A stretch of DNA of 37,664 nt from Bacteroidales bacterium. GTDB lineage: Bacteria > Bacteroidota > Bacteroidia > Bacteroidales > P3. This document shows, piece after piece, positions 16,366-24,398 of this stretch. Every line of letters begins with the position of its first letter. Position 1 is the first letter of the stretch. Both the position numbers and the translations under genes were made by a program. Below the pieces are notes generated by a model that was given only the letters and a program-made list of their open reading frames with translations, was not told where the DNA came from and did not search any database. The stretch covers positions 1 through 37,664 of the forward strand of contig JAFSQF010000114.1 in assembly GCA_017446745.1 (NCBI GenBank), read 5' to 3'.

Positions 16366-16466
16366 ATTTCGCTTTCTGCGAAATGCGTTGTTGTGTGTAT
16401 ATTATTAAGTTGTTGTAGGTATATTATTAAGTTGTTCTATCCCCGTAGGGGATACCGTTCAATAGC
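16366..16466. repeat. Composite spacer: palindrome, 22-bp tandem duplication and a solo copy of the left-end repeat
   Basis: ATTTCGC/GCGAAAT form a stem at 16366-16384. An 18-bp word starting GTATATTATTAAG is present twice at 16397-16414 and 16419-16436. At 16441-16466 lies the CCCCGTAGGGG palindrome followed by CCGTTCAATAGC, an inverted, slightly diverged copy of the units at 30-162. Confidence 0.65.
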
Positions 16467-16508
16467 CAATGCCAATCCCCTTTCATTTTCACTTGCTTAG
16501 CTGTGTTG

Positions 16509-17780
16509 CTAAAACACCATAGCCAGAAGCACATAGAGCCAGTGGGCGGCGATGCCGGCGCAGAGGCCTCCGATGGTGTGTGCTCCGATGGCCTTGCCTA
16601 TCAGCTTGCGGTAGCCCAGACTGTCGAGCATGGCGGTGTGGGTGCTGAGATAGCCGCTCCAGCACATTCCCATGGCGGTGAAAACGGCAATGGCGTTGTT
16701 GTTGATGATGCCGGCATCGATGAAAGTGGGTACAAGGCCAAGGGCGGCGCCTACGGCGCCCAGGGCGGTGATGGGGAACGACACCAATGCGCCGTTCTCG
16801 AAGCCGAAGAGCCAAAAGAAGATGAAGTTGATCTTGTCGGCCAGCCATGTGATGACCGGGACGCCCTCGTAGGCTGACCCAGTGTATTCGCCGTTGGCTC
16901 CCGAAGGGCCGAAAGTGAGCATCATGACAATGGTGGAGATGCATAGCACGCCAGGGATGATGGCAACGCCGATGCCCACGCCGCTCTTCCCACCGTCGAG
17001 CATGGCGTTGAGGAAACGCTGGAAGACAGAGCCCTCGGTCTTGAAAGAGATCATCTGCTCGGTTCCCTCTTCCTCGGTCACAGGCGTGTCGAGCTCCGGG
17101 TAGCTCTTCAGCGTGGAGCGTTGCATGAGGCGAGTGCTGATGATGCTGCCTATGAAGGCCCCCACCAGACCGACCATGGCGCCGCTGCCGAAGCCCTTGC
17201 CGGTCATGAAGGCCACGACCACCAGACCCATGCCGAAGGCCGTGCCGAAATTGGTGAGCGACACCAGCTGGTATTTCTTGAAATAGCGAGCGAAGTTGTT
17301 GTCCTTGGCCAGCGAGATGATGGCGGGGTTGTCGCTGAGGAACGTCATCACGGCGCCCAGGGCAGCCACACCGGGCAGGTTGAAGAGGGGTTTCATCAGA
17401 GGCCGCAAGATGTTCTCCATCAAACGAACCACCCCAAACTCGGTCAGCAGTTTGGAGATGGCCCCCATAAGCACACAGATTGCCATGATATAGAACACTG
17501 TCTCGAGCAGCAGGTGATAGGCCGTTTGCATGAAGGTGTTGAGCATGTTGGGCAGCGTCATCTTGTAGGCCAGGAAGCCGAAGAAGGCGAAGAAGCATAC
17601 GAGGAAGATGAGAGCTTCGAAGCTTCGCAGGGTGGTGAACTTGAAACGGCTTGGCTTGCGCTCGCCGTTATGTTTTTTTTCGGTGGTTTCGTGGTGGCGG
17701 AACACCTCGAAGGGGTTCAGCACAGAAAGGAGGCTGTGATGTTTATTGCCTTGCGTGTTATTTTTTTCGGAATTGTCCAT
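16509..17780 (-). CDS. Nucleoside-recognition (Gate) domain membrane protein
   Basis: A 423-aa polytopic inner-membrane protein. After a ~50-residue charged cytoplasmic N-terminus it has about eight or more hydrophobic segments. Typical blocks are ICVLMGAISKLLTEFGV...LMKPLFNLPGVAALGAV and FLSDNPAIISLAKD in the first half, and ALGAVGAALGLVPTFID plus AIAVFTAMGMCWSGYLSTH in the second. This arrangement of two repeated gate halves is that of nucleoside-recognition/SpmA-like proteins. Transport of a nucleoside or ion is inferred from the family only; the substrate is unknown. The porin gene downstream on the same strand begins a separate unit. Confidence 0.75.
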   Translation of the reverse strand: MDNSEKNNTQGNKHHSLLSVLNPFEVFRHHETTEKKHNGERKPSRFKFTTLRSFEALIFLVCFFAFFGFLAYKMTLPNMLNTFMQTAYHLLLETVFYIMAICVLMGAISKLLTEFGVVRLMENILRPLMKPLFNLPGVAALGAVMTFLSDNPAIISLAKDNNFARYFKKYQLVSLTNFGTAFGMGLVVVAFMTGKGFGSGAMVGLVGAFIGSIISTRLMQRSTLKSYPELDTPVTEEEGTEQMISFKTEGSVFQRFLNAMLDGGKSGVGIGVAIIPGVLCISTIVMMLTFGPSGANGEYTGSAYEGVPVITWLADKINFIFFWLFGFENGALVSFPITALGAVGAALGLVPTFIDAGIINNNAIAVFTAMGMCWSGYLSTHTAMLDSLGYRKLIGKAIGAHTIGGLCAGIAAHWLYVLLAMVF

Positions 17781-17893
17781 TAAGCTACTGTGTTGAATTG
17801 TTGAACTGTTTATTAATATAATTGTTGACTATTAATCAATAAATTGTATAATATCTTCCTTTCCGCTCTTCATCAATCACCAATCACTATTCA

Positions 17894-19009
17894 CTACATA
17901 CCGCGTTCCATGAACATACGGTGGATGTTCATGTGCCATGTAATGCCGATGTTGGCACTAAGTTGGTGTTTGAAAGAGAGTTGGTTGGCGTTGGCATCCT
18001 CGGTGCTGAAGTCGTTGTAGGAAAGCACGCCGTGGAGGCGCACATCCTTGCAGAACGAGGGGTTGTATTCGAAGCCTATGCCATACTTGGCTATGCGTTG
18101 TCCCGCGCCAATGAGGCAGTCGAGGGGTGTGGAGGGGTCGGCGAAGTCAACATCGGAGAGGTTCTGCTCGTAGGAGGCCTTGCCGTAGATGTTGAAATCC
18201 TTGGTGAGGTGGAAGTTGAAGCAGGCAATGGCGGCGAAGTTCTTGCCCCAGTCGTCGGTGGCCAAAGCATGGTGGATAAGGTCGATGTAGAGGTCCCAGC
18301 GGTCGTAGATAAGCTTGTTGCCGAGGGCTATGTAGTTCATGTAGTCGTGGTCGGGGCGTTCGAAGAGGTTGACGGAGTAGAGGGTGTTGAAATGGCCCAT
18401 TTTGCCCGACCAGAAAAGGCTGTAGGCCATCAGGCCGCTGCGCCATTCCTGGCCGGCGGGGAAGCCCAGGCCTGCGGCGCCGTAGTGCACGTAGGGCGAG
18501 TTGGCGACTTGTGCTAGCAGCGTGTGGTTGCCGTCGTTGCTCATGAAGGCCGTAGCACCGCCCAGCTGGAAGCAGTAGAAGTTGTCCCAATAGTTGGTGC
18601 TGAAAAGCACGTCGATAGGTGCGGCATCGTATTCGAAGCCACCCACGGCCAGAGCGTCCTTGCCGAGACGGAACATCCAGTTTTTGTTGGGATGGTAGGT
18701 GAGCCACAGGAAGTCGGTGTTGTCGAAGAACGACACCGAGCCGCTTTGTGCTATGATGCGCTGGCGGAAGAAGTAGCTGAATTTGTCGTTAAGGTCGCCG
18801 CCAACGACGAAGTTGAAATACTTGCCGTGGAAGCCGAAGGGGTCGGAGATGGCGTTGTCTTCGTCGACATGATAATAGTCGAAATCGGCGCGGGCCTCGA
18901 GGCGGATTTGGGAGAATACGGGCGAAAAAACCACCTGGGCATTGACGCGATGCCCTAAAACAAGGGTTGCAAAAAGAAGCAACGAGAGAGATAATTTTTT
19001 TGTTTTCAA
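17894..19009 (-). CDS. Outer-membrane porin (OprO/OprP-like)
   Basis: A 371-aa protein with a signal peptide (MKTKKLSLSLLLFATLVLGHRVNAQ). The mature chain follows the pattern of 16-stranded phosphate-selective-porin-like barrels: RLEARADFDYYH near the N-terminus, FSYFFRQRI, WLTYHPNKNWMFRLGK, then repeated aromatic-ended strands. The barrel likely ends before the short tail IHRMFMERGM, which is odd because outer-membrane barrels usually end in an aromatic residue. Substrate preference cannot be read from the sequence. A TATTTTTGC -7 box lies 37 bp upstream of the start. Confidence 0.72.
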   Translation of the reverse strand: MKTKKLSLSLLLFATLVLGHRVNAQVVFSPVFSQIRLEARADFDYYHVDEDNAISDPFGFHGKYFNFVVGGDLNDKFSYFFRQRIIAQSGSVSFFDNTDFLWLTYHPNKNWMFRLGKDALAVGGFEYDAAPIDVLFSTNYWDNFYCFQLGGATAFMSNDGNHTLLAQVANSPYVHYGAAGLGFPAGQEWRSGLMAYSLFWSGKMGHFNTLYSVNLFERPDHDYMNYIALGNKLIYDRWDLYIDLIHHALATDDWGKNFAAIACFNFHLTKDFNIYGKASYEQNLSDVDFADPSTPLDCLIGAGQRIAKYGIGFEYNPSFCKDVRLHGVLSYNDFSTEDANANQLSFKHQLSANIGITWHMNIHRMFMERGM

Positions 19010-19045
19010 GGTTTTATTTTTTATTTTTATTGACTATTTTGCGCT

Positions 19046-19054
19046 GCAAAAATA
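19046..19054 (-). promoter_or_regulatory. Probable -7 element for the porin gene
   Basis: Minus strand reads TATTTTTGC, a match to TAnnTTTGC, in the divergent spacer. No convincing -33 TTTG at the right distance. Confidence 0.45.
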
Positions 19055-19128
19055 CACTAAAAAAGGTGATTAAGTGGGAATAATGATGAGAAGTTTCAAC
19101 TTTTAACTTTTATTTCTTAAAAAATATG

Positions 19129-19137
19129 TATTTTTGC
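19129..19137 (+). promoter_or_regulatory. Probable -7 element for the OmpA-like barrel gene
   Basis: TATTTTTGC lies 23 bp before the ATG at 19161, giving a short leader. The -33 region is T-rich but has no exact TTTG at 19-21 nt. With the box at 19046 it makes a divergent promoter pair. Confidence 0.5.
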
Positions 19138-19160
19138 GTTTTGAATAAATAAAAATAATT

Positions 19161-19841
19161 ATGCGTAAGATAAGTACAATCAAGAGTTTATGCCTTTTGG
19201 CTGTTTTCGTTGTCGCCGGTTTTGGCGCAAAAGCACAGTATTCGCATTTGGAGACTTCGTTCTTCATTCCCAGTTTCAACATCCCGGTTGGTGATTTCGG
19301 CAAGAGTGTTGACAACATTCCAATGTACAAGACCAATATGGGAAAGGCAGCAGGCTTTGGCTTTGGTGCCGGTGCAAGAATTGCCTACCGTTTCGACATT
19401 GGCTTCGGCGAGGTGTCTCCTTTCGCCGGTGTTGAGTTCTTCTGGAACCGCGTGAAGTCGGACCTCCGCGATGCTTATGATGCTGGCGACTACAGCAAGC
19501 CGTTCTATGTCAACGTTCCTGTTTTCTTCGGAGTGGGTTATCGCTATGAGATTACAGACATCTTCACTCCTTTCGCCGAGTTTGGCTTAGGCCCCGATTT
19601 CCTGTTCATACATAAGGAATCGTCGGTGCTTGGTGATTTCAAATACAAGCCCACCACGTCGTTGGCCTGGGAAGTGGGCGTGGGCACCTACTTCAACAAG
19701 CGCTTCAGCCTCGGAATACATTATTATTCGTTCGGCAGCCATAAGATCAAATACAAAGATAATTATGCCGTTCTCGATAATGGCGACAACATCAAGCGTA
19801 ACCTCGGCTCGCTGATGTTCCGCATCGGTTTCCATTTTTAG
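19161..19841 (+). CDS. Outer-membrane beta-barrel protein (porin-family/OmpA-like barrel)
   Basis: A 226-aa protein with a signal peptide (MRKISTIKSLCLLAVFVVAGFGAKAQ). The mature part is an eight-strand-type barrel pattern: FGFGAGARIAYRFDIGFG, VSPFAGVEFFW, FYVNVPVFFGVGYRYEI, FTPFAEFGLGPDFL, SLAWEVGVGTYF, FSLGIHYYSFG. It ends in LMFRIGFHF, whose terminal Phe is the classical C-terminal signal for barrel assembly. No peptidoglycan-binding domain follows. Function beyond an outer-membrane structural or adhesin-like role is not visible. A strong terminator follows. Confidence 0.85.
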   Translation: MRKISTIKSLCLLAVFVVAGFGAKAQYSHLETSFFIPSFNIPVGDFGKSVDNIPMYKTNMGKAAGFGFGAGARIAYRFDIGFGEVSPFAGVEFFWNRVKSDLRDAYDAGDYSKPFYVNVPVFFGVGYRYEITDIFTPFAEFGLGPDFLFIHKESSVLGDFKYKPTTSLAWEVGVGTYFNKRFSLGIHYYSFGSHKIKYKDNYAVLDNGDNIKRNLGSLMFRIGFHF

Positions 19842-19882
19842 TCGGTGAACATAGCCGATAACGGCTTGTTCCTAAATACTTA

Positions 19883-19914
19883 AAACGCCCGTCATGATTT
19901 CCTGACGGGCGTTT
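19883..19914 (+). terminator. Intrinsic terminator behind the barrel gene
   Basis: A perfect 12-bp stem AAACGCCCGTCA / TGACGGGCGTTT with an 8-nt loop, followed by a T-rich run. The A-rich 5' side could let it act on both strands, including for the GH3 gene converging from the right. Confidence 0.85.
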
Positions 19915-19937
19915 GTTTTGTTATGCAATAAGTAAAA

Positions 19938-20013
19938 AATAAGTTGATACAATCGGGTAGGCGCAAAAAAGGTAAAACGATTGTTTTTTGGGGTCTACGA
20001 ATTAGCACGAATT
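19938..20013. repeat. Dispersed ~76-bp repeat, copy 1
   Basis: Runs from AATAAGTTGATACAATCGG to TAGCACGAATT and matches 30292-30369 almost base for base, apart from homopolymer length and a G/A change. It contains the inverted pair ACAATCG / CGATTGT. It ends 8 bp before the GH3 stop codon. Confidence 0.8.
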
Positions 20014-20021
20014 CTGGTTCG

Positions 20022-22187
20022 TTACCAGGTGAAGTCGATGCTTGGGCCATCCAGGATCGAGAGCCTCATGGGAGTGCCAGGTTGTGGCAGTTCCATCTGG
20101 TCTGTGGCTTCGTTGTAGGTGCGGAGCCAAAAATCGTCGATGGCGATGATGAAATGGCCATAGCCGTGGCCGGCAGTCTGGGGGTCGAGGCGGAGGCATC
20201 TGGTGGCCACCAGGCTGCGCCGTGGGGCGTTGCTGTTCTGTGGCATTTCGAGATAGACTTGTACGATTTCTTTGCTTACATCGCTGACGCAACGCCTGTC
20301 GACGCTGTCGAGCACCAGTGTGCCGCTCAGCCTCAGCGGGGTGCGGTCGAAGCAGATGCTGTCGTAGTGGGAGTGGCTGTAGTTGAGGCCGAAGCCGAAT
20401 GGGAAGAGGGGCTCTTCGTTCATATATCTATAGGTGCGGTTTGCCATGCCGTAGTCGGCAAAGTCGGGCAGCTGTTTGGTGCTGCGGTAGAAGGTTACGG
20501 GAAGGCGACCGAAGCTGTTGTCGAGGCCTTCGATGGCGTTGGCCACGGCGGTTCCCATATCCTGGCCACCATACCAGGCCACGATGATGGCGTCGACATC
20601 GTCCACCACGTTTTCCAAGGCAATGGCGCTGCCGGTGCAGAGCACCAGCACGATGGGTTTGCCGGTGCGCAGCTTGACTTCTTTAATCATGTCGCGCTGA
20701 GGTTTGGGCAGCTCTATGGTGGTGCGGTCGCCTTTGTGGAACCCCGGCAGCTCCACCTGAAGTTCTTCGCCCTCGAGGGTGGGGGAGAGGCCACCGCAGA
20801 AGATGACCACATCGCTCTTGCGCAAGCTGGGCCAGAAGTCGGGGGGCAGCTGATAGCCGTCGGTGGCCAGGAGGCAGGCGGTGTCGAAGTATAGATTTGG
20901 GTTGCTCCGAAAGAATGCGTCGAGGATTGTGGTGCAGTAGGGTGGCGTGCCGTTGTAGTTGCCGAGAGCCATGGCAGAGTCGGCGGCGTTGGGGCCCACC
21001 ACCGCCACGCGCATCGCCTCCAAGTGGCGCAATGGGAGAATGCCGTTGTTTTTGAGCATGACAAGGGAGTTGGAGGCGACATGACGTGGGTCGTTGAGCC
21101 AGTTGAGAGGTGTGGTGTCGAGCAGTTCGGGGCGTATTCTGAAGCGTGTGCGTAGCAGTCGGCGCAGGTGGTGGTCCACCATGGCTTCGCTGACGTAGCC
21201 GCTATCGACGGCAGCCTGCAGAGCGCCGAGGCCGGAGCCGCATTCGAGGTCCACCTCGGAGCCGAAAGCCGCGGCGGCGGCGAGGGCGGCGGTGGCATGG
21301 GTGCGGTGCCGCGGGATGACGGTGTCGGGCTCCCAGCAGTCGTTAAGGGCCCAGCAGTCGGTGACGAGGATGCCGTCGTAGTGCCAGCGGTTGCGCAGAA
21401 TGTCGACCAGCAGGTGGTCGTTGGTGCAGCAGGGCTTGCCATTGAGGCGGTTGTAGGCACACATCACCTGCTGGACGTCGCTGTGTTTGATGATATATTC
21501 GAAATGAGGCAGGTAGGTTGTCCATAGGTCGCGGTTGGAGATACGTGCGTCGAATTGGTGGCGCAGACCTTCGGGGCCGCTGTGCACTGCCAGATGCTTC
21601 AGGCAGGCGGCGGACTTCAGGGGCTGGAGCCTGCCGCCAATACTTCGTTTTCCTTTTTCCGCTTGCAAGCCCCTGACGGCGACGAGGCCCATTATAGCCG
21701 TGAGGTAGGGGTCTTCGCCGAAGGTCTCCATACCGCGCCCCCAGCGGGGGTCGCGGAAGATATTGATGTTGGGCGTGAAGAATGTTATGCCGGTGTTGTC
21801 GCCGTATTGGCCGGCGGCCTGCGCCAGGCGGTGCTTGCGTACCCCCTCGTCGGCTATGCGGCCATAGACGGCTTCCACCATCTCGGGGTCGAATGATGCC
21901 GCAAGGGCAATGGGCATGGGGTAGACCGTGGCGATGCCGTTGCGCGCAATGCCGTGGAGGGCCTCGTTCCACCAGCTATAGGGCATTATGCCCAGGCGTT
22001 CCACGGCGGGGTTCTGGTGTTCGAGGAAGGCTATTTTCTCCGACAGGGTCAGCCGTTGCAGCAGGTCGTCGACACGCGCCTCTACGGGCAGCGTGGTGTC
22101 CTGAAAGGGAAACTGTTGGGCGCGCAGGAGGCTGGGCATTGGCAGGTGGTAAAGAACAATAAGGAAGGCAATGATGACACGTTTCAT
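20022..22187 (-). CDS. Glycoside hydrolase family 3 (beta-xylosidase/beta-glucosidase-like)
   Basis: A secreted or periplasmic exo-acting glycosidase, 721 aa, with a signal peptide (MKRVIIAFLIVLYHLPMPSLLRAQ). The N-terminal (alpha/beta)8 domain has WWNEALHGIAR, TFFTPNINIFRDPRWGRGMETFGEDP and KHLAVHSG; the nucleophile aspartate lies in DGILVTDCWAL. The second domain has VMLKNNGILPL and GEELQVELPG, the likely acid/base loop. A fibronectin-III-like domain follows FPFGFGLNYS. Overall it is closest in look to Bacteroidota xylosidase-type GH3 enzymes but is compact, without a PA14 insertion. No SusC/D or other glycan genes are adjacent, so the substrate remains open. Confidence 0.88.
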   Translation of the reverse strand: MKRVIIAFLIVLYHLPMPSLLRAQQFPFQDTTLPVEARVDDLLQRLTLSEKIAFLEHQNPAVERLGIMPYSWWNEALHGIARNGIATVYPMPIALAASFDPEMVEAVYGRIADEGVRKHRLAQAAGQYGDNTGITFFTPNINIFRDPRWGRGMETFGEDPYLTAIMGLVAVRGLQAEKGKRSIGGRLQPLKSAACLKHLAVHSGPEGLRHQFDARISNRDLWTTYLPHFEYIIKHSDVQQVMCAYNRLNGKPCCTNDHLLVDILRNRWHYDGILVTDCWALNDCWEPDTVIPRHRTHATAALAAAAAFGSEVDLECGSGLGALQAAVDSGYVSEAMVDHHLRRLLRTRFRIRPELLDTTPLNWLNDPRHVASNSLVMLKNNGILPLRHLEAMRVAVVGPNAADSAMALGNYNGTPPYCTTILDAFFRSNPNLYFDTACLLATDGYQLPPDFWPSLRKSDVVIFCGGLSPTLEGEELQVELPGFHKGDRTTIELPKPQRDMIKEVKLRTGKPIVLVLCTGSAIALENVVDDVDAIIVAWYGGQDMGTAVANAIEGLDNSFGRLPVTFYRSTKQLPDFADYGMANRTYRYMNEEPLFPFGFGLNYSHSHYDSICFDRTPLRLSGTLVLDSVDRRCVSDVSKEIVQVYLEMPQNSNAPRRSLVATRCLRLDPQTAGHGYGHFIIAIDDFWLRTYNEATDQMELPQPGTPMRLSILDGPSIDFTW

Positions 22188-22223
22188 GATTGTAGAATTA
22201 TTGGCTGTTGAGTTGTCAGACAG

Positions 22224-22253
22224 AAAAAGCCCCGCAATCAGGCGAGGCTTTTT
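22224..22253 (-). terminator. Intrinsic terminator for the TPR gene
   Basis: Arms AAAAAGCCCCGC and GCGAGGCTTTTT pair with a single mismatch around a short loop. On the minus strand the hairpin ends in a T run just after the TPR protein stop at 22275, so it separates that gene from the GH3 gene downstream. Confidence 0.75.
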
Positions 22254-22274
22254 GAACGTAAAGACAACGTTGGT

Positions 22275-22961
22275 TCAATTTGCTTTGGCGTAGGCTATGA
22301 AGCCGTCCATTTCGGAGGCGAAAGCCGATTCGGGATATTTGCTTTTCACCTGTTCGAAGCACTCCACGGCTTTGGCATTGTTGTCGGTCATCATGTAGAC
22401 CATGCCGGCTTTGAAGAGAGCGAAAGGAGCCGAGACGGCGTTGTCGTCCATCTTGGCGGCCTTGGTGTAGTGCTTGAGAGCGGCCTCGTTGTTGCCCTGC
22501 TCCACCTCAGCGTCGCCCTTCATCATCTCGTCGAAGACAGGAGTCAGCTGGTCCTTGCCATTATATTTGCCCAGATATTTGAGGGCCTCTTGATAATTGC
22601 CGAGGCGCAGGAAGCAGATGCCGGCCTCATATTTGGCGCGTTTGCCGGCCTTGGTGGAGCCATATTTGTCGATGACTTTGAGCAGCCCCACGCCGTACTT
22701 GTCGGTGCTGGTGCTGTCGCCATAGAGGGCGGCGTTGTAGTTGCCCTGTGCGAAATATTGTTCGGCGGCAAAAATGGCTTCGTTGGCTTTGGCCTGACGG
22801 GGTTCGGAAACGAATTTTTTGATGCCGAAAATGGCCAGCACGACGACGATGATGCCCACGGCAATGCCGATAAGCAGTTTCTGGTTCTCCTCTATAAACT
22901 GTTCACTTTTAGAAATAAAGCTGATGTTCTCAGCGTTTTTCTCTTCGATGTTCTTTTCCAT
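22275..22961 (-). CDS. Membrane-anchored tetratricopeptide-repeat protein
   Basis: A 228-aa protein. Residues 1-28 are charged and cytoplasmic, 29-47 form a single membrane helix (LLIGIAVGIIVVVLAIFGI), and the rest is a helical repeat domain. TPR-like units include NEAIFAAEQYFAQGNYNAAL, AGICFLRLGNYQEALKYLGK, GDAEVEQGNNEAALKHYTKA and AGMVYMMTDNNAKAVECFEQ. The layout is like YfgM-type periplasmic TPR proteins that work with secretion or chaperones, but that role is only an analogy. It has its own -7 promoter box and a terminator, so it is monocistronic. Confidence 0.82.
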   Translation of the reverse strand: MEKNIEEKNAENISFISKSEQFIEENQKLLIGIAVGIIVVVLAIFGIKKFVSEPRQAKANEAIFAAEQYFAQGNYNAALYGDSTSTDKYGVGLLKVIDKYGSTKAGKRAKYEAGICFLRLGNYQEALKYLGKYNGKDQLTPVFDEMMKGDAEVEQGNNEAALKHYTKAAKMDDNAVSAPFALFKAGMVYMMTDNNAKAVECFEQVKSKYPESAFASEMDGFIAYAKAN

Positions 22962-23003
22962 TTTTATTTATTTTTCTCTGTTTTTTCTCTGTAATTTGAA
23001 TTT

Positions 23004-23012
23004 GCAAAAGTA
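23004..23012 (-). promoter_or_regulatory. Probable -7 element for the TPR gene
   Basis: Minus strand reads TACTTTTGC, matching TAnnTTTGC, 43 bp upstream of the start codon. The upstream DNA is A/T-rich without a clear TTTG at 19-21 nt. Confidence 0.45.
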
Positions 23013-23168
23013 GTCATTTTTTTCAAAATAGCGAAAATAATTTGAAAAAAGTGGTTTGCCGTGTCGCGAAAAGAAAAATAAGGCATTGCTAATAATCTGT
23101 AACATAATACTGTAAAATGTTAAAAAAAAATATTATTGAAAAAAAACAAAAATTTTGTGAAAAATTGT

Positions 23169-23177
23169 TATTTTTGC
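23169..23177 (+). promoter_or_regulatory. Probable -7 element for the dihydroorotate dehydrogenase-like gene
   Basis: TATTTTTGC lies 28 bp before the ATG at 23206. The spacer 22962-23205 otherwise holds only long A and T runs and no gene. It is a divergent promoter region with the box at 23004. Confidence 0.5.
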
Positions 23178-23205
23178 AATTCGAATGATTAGTATTTAGA
23201 ATAAT

Positions 23206-24186
23206 ATGGACACAAAAACCAAATATCTCGGACTTGATATCGAAAGCCCTATAATAGCAGGCAGTTGCGGCTTGACAAACAGTATAGCGGACCTTGAGAA
23301 GCTGGAGGCCGCCGGAGCCGGTGCAATCGTGTTAAAATCGATTTTTGAAGAGCAGATAATATATGATATAAAGCGAAACCTGAGCATGATGGCCCCTACC
23401 GACAACTACGGCATGAGTTATGAGTATGTGGCCTCTCATGTGGCCGACGATTCGTTGAGTAAACATTTCGAGCTTATCAAGGAGGCCAAGAAGCGTCTGC
23501 ATATCCCTATAGTGGGGAGCATCAACTGCTTCTCGTTCGAGAACTGGATGACCTACACCCAGCGGTTCCAAGATGCCGGGTGCGACGCCCTCGAGCTGAA
23601 TATGGCTATTTTGCCCTACGAGACCAGCCTGTCATGCGACGATGTTGAAAGGCTGTTCTCTAACGTCATCAACACCCTTCGCAAGGCCGTGAGTATCCCT
23701 ATCAGCGTCAAGGTGAGCAAGAATTTCACCGACATGGCCAATTTCATGCAGCGCCTGTCGTGGATGGGCATCGACGGCATAACGATGTTCAACAAGGCAT
23801 TGAATGTTGACATCGACGTCGAGAAGATGGAGTTGTGCCACGCCCCGTCGCTGTCGACCCCCGACGAGATTTACGAGACCATGCGCTGGGTGGCGATCCT
23901 GAGCAAGAAGCTGCGTTGCAGCATCTCGGCCTCGACGGGAGTGCATACCGCCACCGATGTCGTCAAGATGCTTTTGGCCGGTGCCGGCACTGTGCAGGTG
24001 GTGTCGTGCCTCTACAAGAATGGTGTGGACTATATGCGTCAGCTCAACGACGGGCTGAGAGATTGGATGAAGAAGCACAACTATGAGCACCTCGACCAGT
24101 TCCGCGGCAAATTGGCCGTCAAGCCCAACGAGGAGGCGTCGCTCTTCTTCCGTACACAGTTCATGAAGCATTTCGCTCAAATCTGA
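23206..24186 (+). CDS. Dihydroorotate dehydrogenase-like flavoprotein
   Basis: A 326-aa FMN-binding (beta/alpha)8 protein of the class 1 dihydroorotate dehydrogenase-like group. Visible are the N-terminal strand GLDIESPIIAGSCGLTNS, the phosphate- and FMN-binding parts VGSINCFSFENW, DALELNMAILP, ISVKVSKNFTDM, GIDGITMFNKA and the C-terminal ISASTGVHTATDVVKMLLAGAGTVQVVS. Spacing differs from true PyrD enough that I would not call it the pyrimidine enzyme; it is probably a paralogue with another oxidoreductase role. No signal peptide. It is flanked by spacers of more than 200 bp and seems monocistronic. Confidence 0.8.
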   Translation: MDTKTKYLGLDIESPIIAGSCGLTNSIADLEKLEAAGAGAIVLKSIFEEQIIYDIKRNLSMMAPTDNYGMSYEYVASHVADDSLSKHFELIKEAKKRLHIPIVGSINCFSFENWMTYTQRFQDAGCDALELNMAILPYETSLSCDDVERLFSNVINTLRKAVSIPISVKVSKNFTDMANFMQRLSWMGIDGITMFNKALNVDIDVEKMELCHAPSLSTPDEIYETMRWVAILSKKLRCSISASTGVHTATDVVKMLLAGAGTVQVVSCLYKNGVDYMRQLNDGLRDWMKKHNYEHLDQFRGKLAVKPNEEASLFFRTQFMKHFAQI

Positions 24187-24398
24187 AGCCGTATCGCATT
24201 AGCGACAGTCCTTGTGCATTCATTCGACATTTAGAATTGTTGAAATGTCAGAGCGTTGTTTGCAAATCAATAGGATGACAAGGCGGTAAGATGTGGTTTA
24301 ATCTGTTCACAAATCACCGGTTGCCTATCGCTGGTCGCTTTAAGACTGGTATCATAAAAAGGAACACATAGTTACATTAACGAACACCACTATACCTA
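24187..24398. other. Intergenic spacer without a gene
   Basis: 212 bp between the dehydrogenase-like gene and the acyl-CoA synthetase. It has a short inverted repeat GACATTT / AAATGTC around 24227-24250 and no strong promoter match, terminator or small gene that I can support. Confidence 0.4.

Noticed and set aside
23206-24186. True PyrD of pyrimidine synthesis
   Set aside because: Overall fold motifs fit, but the active-site and dimer segments differ from PyrD and no PyrK or other pyr gene adjoins; called a dihydroorotate dehydrogenase-like protein instead.
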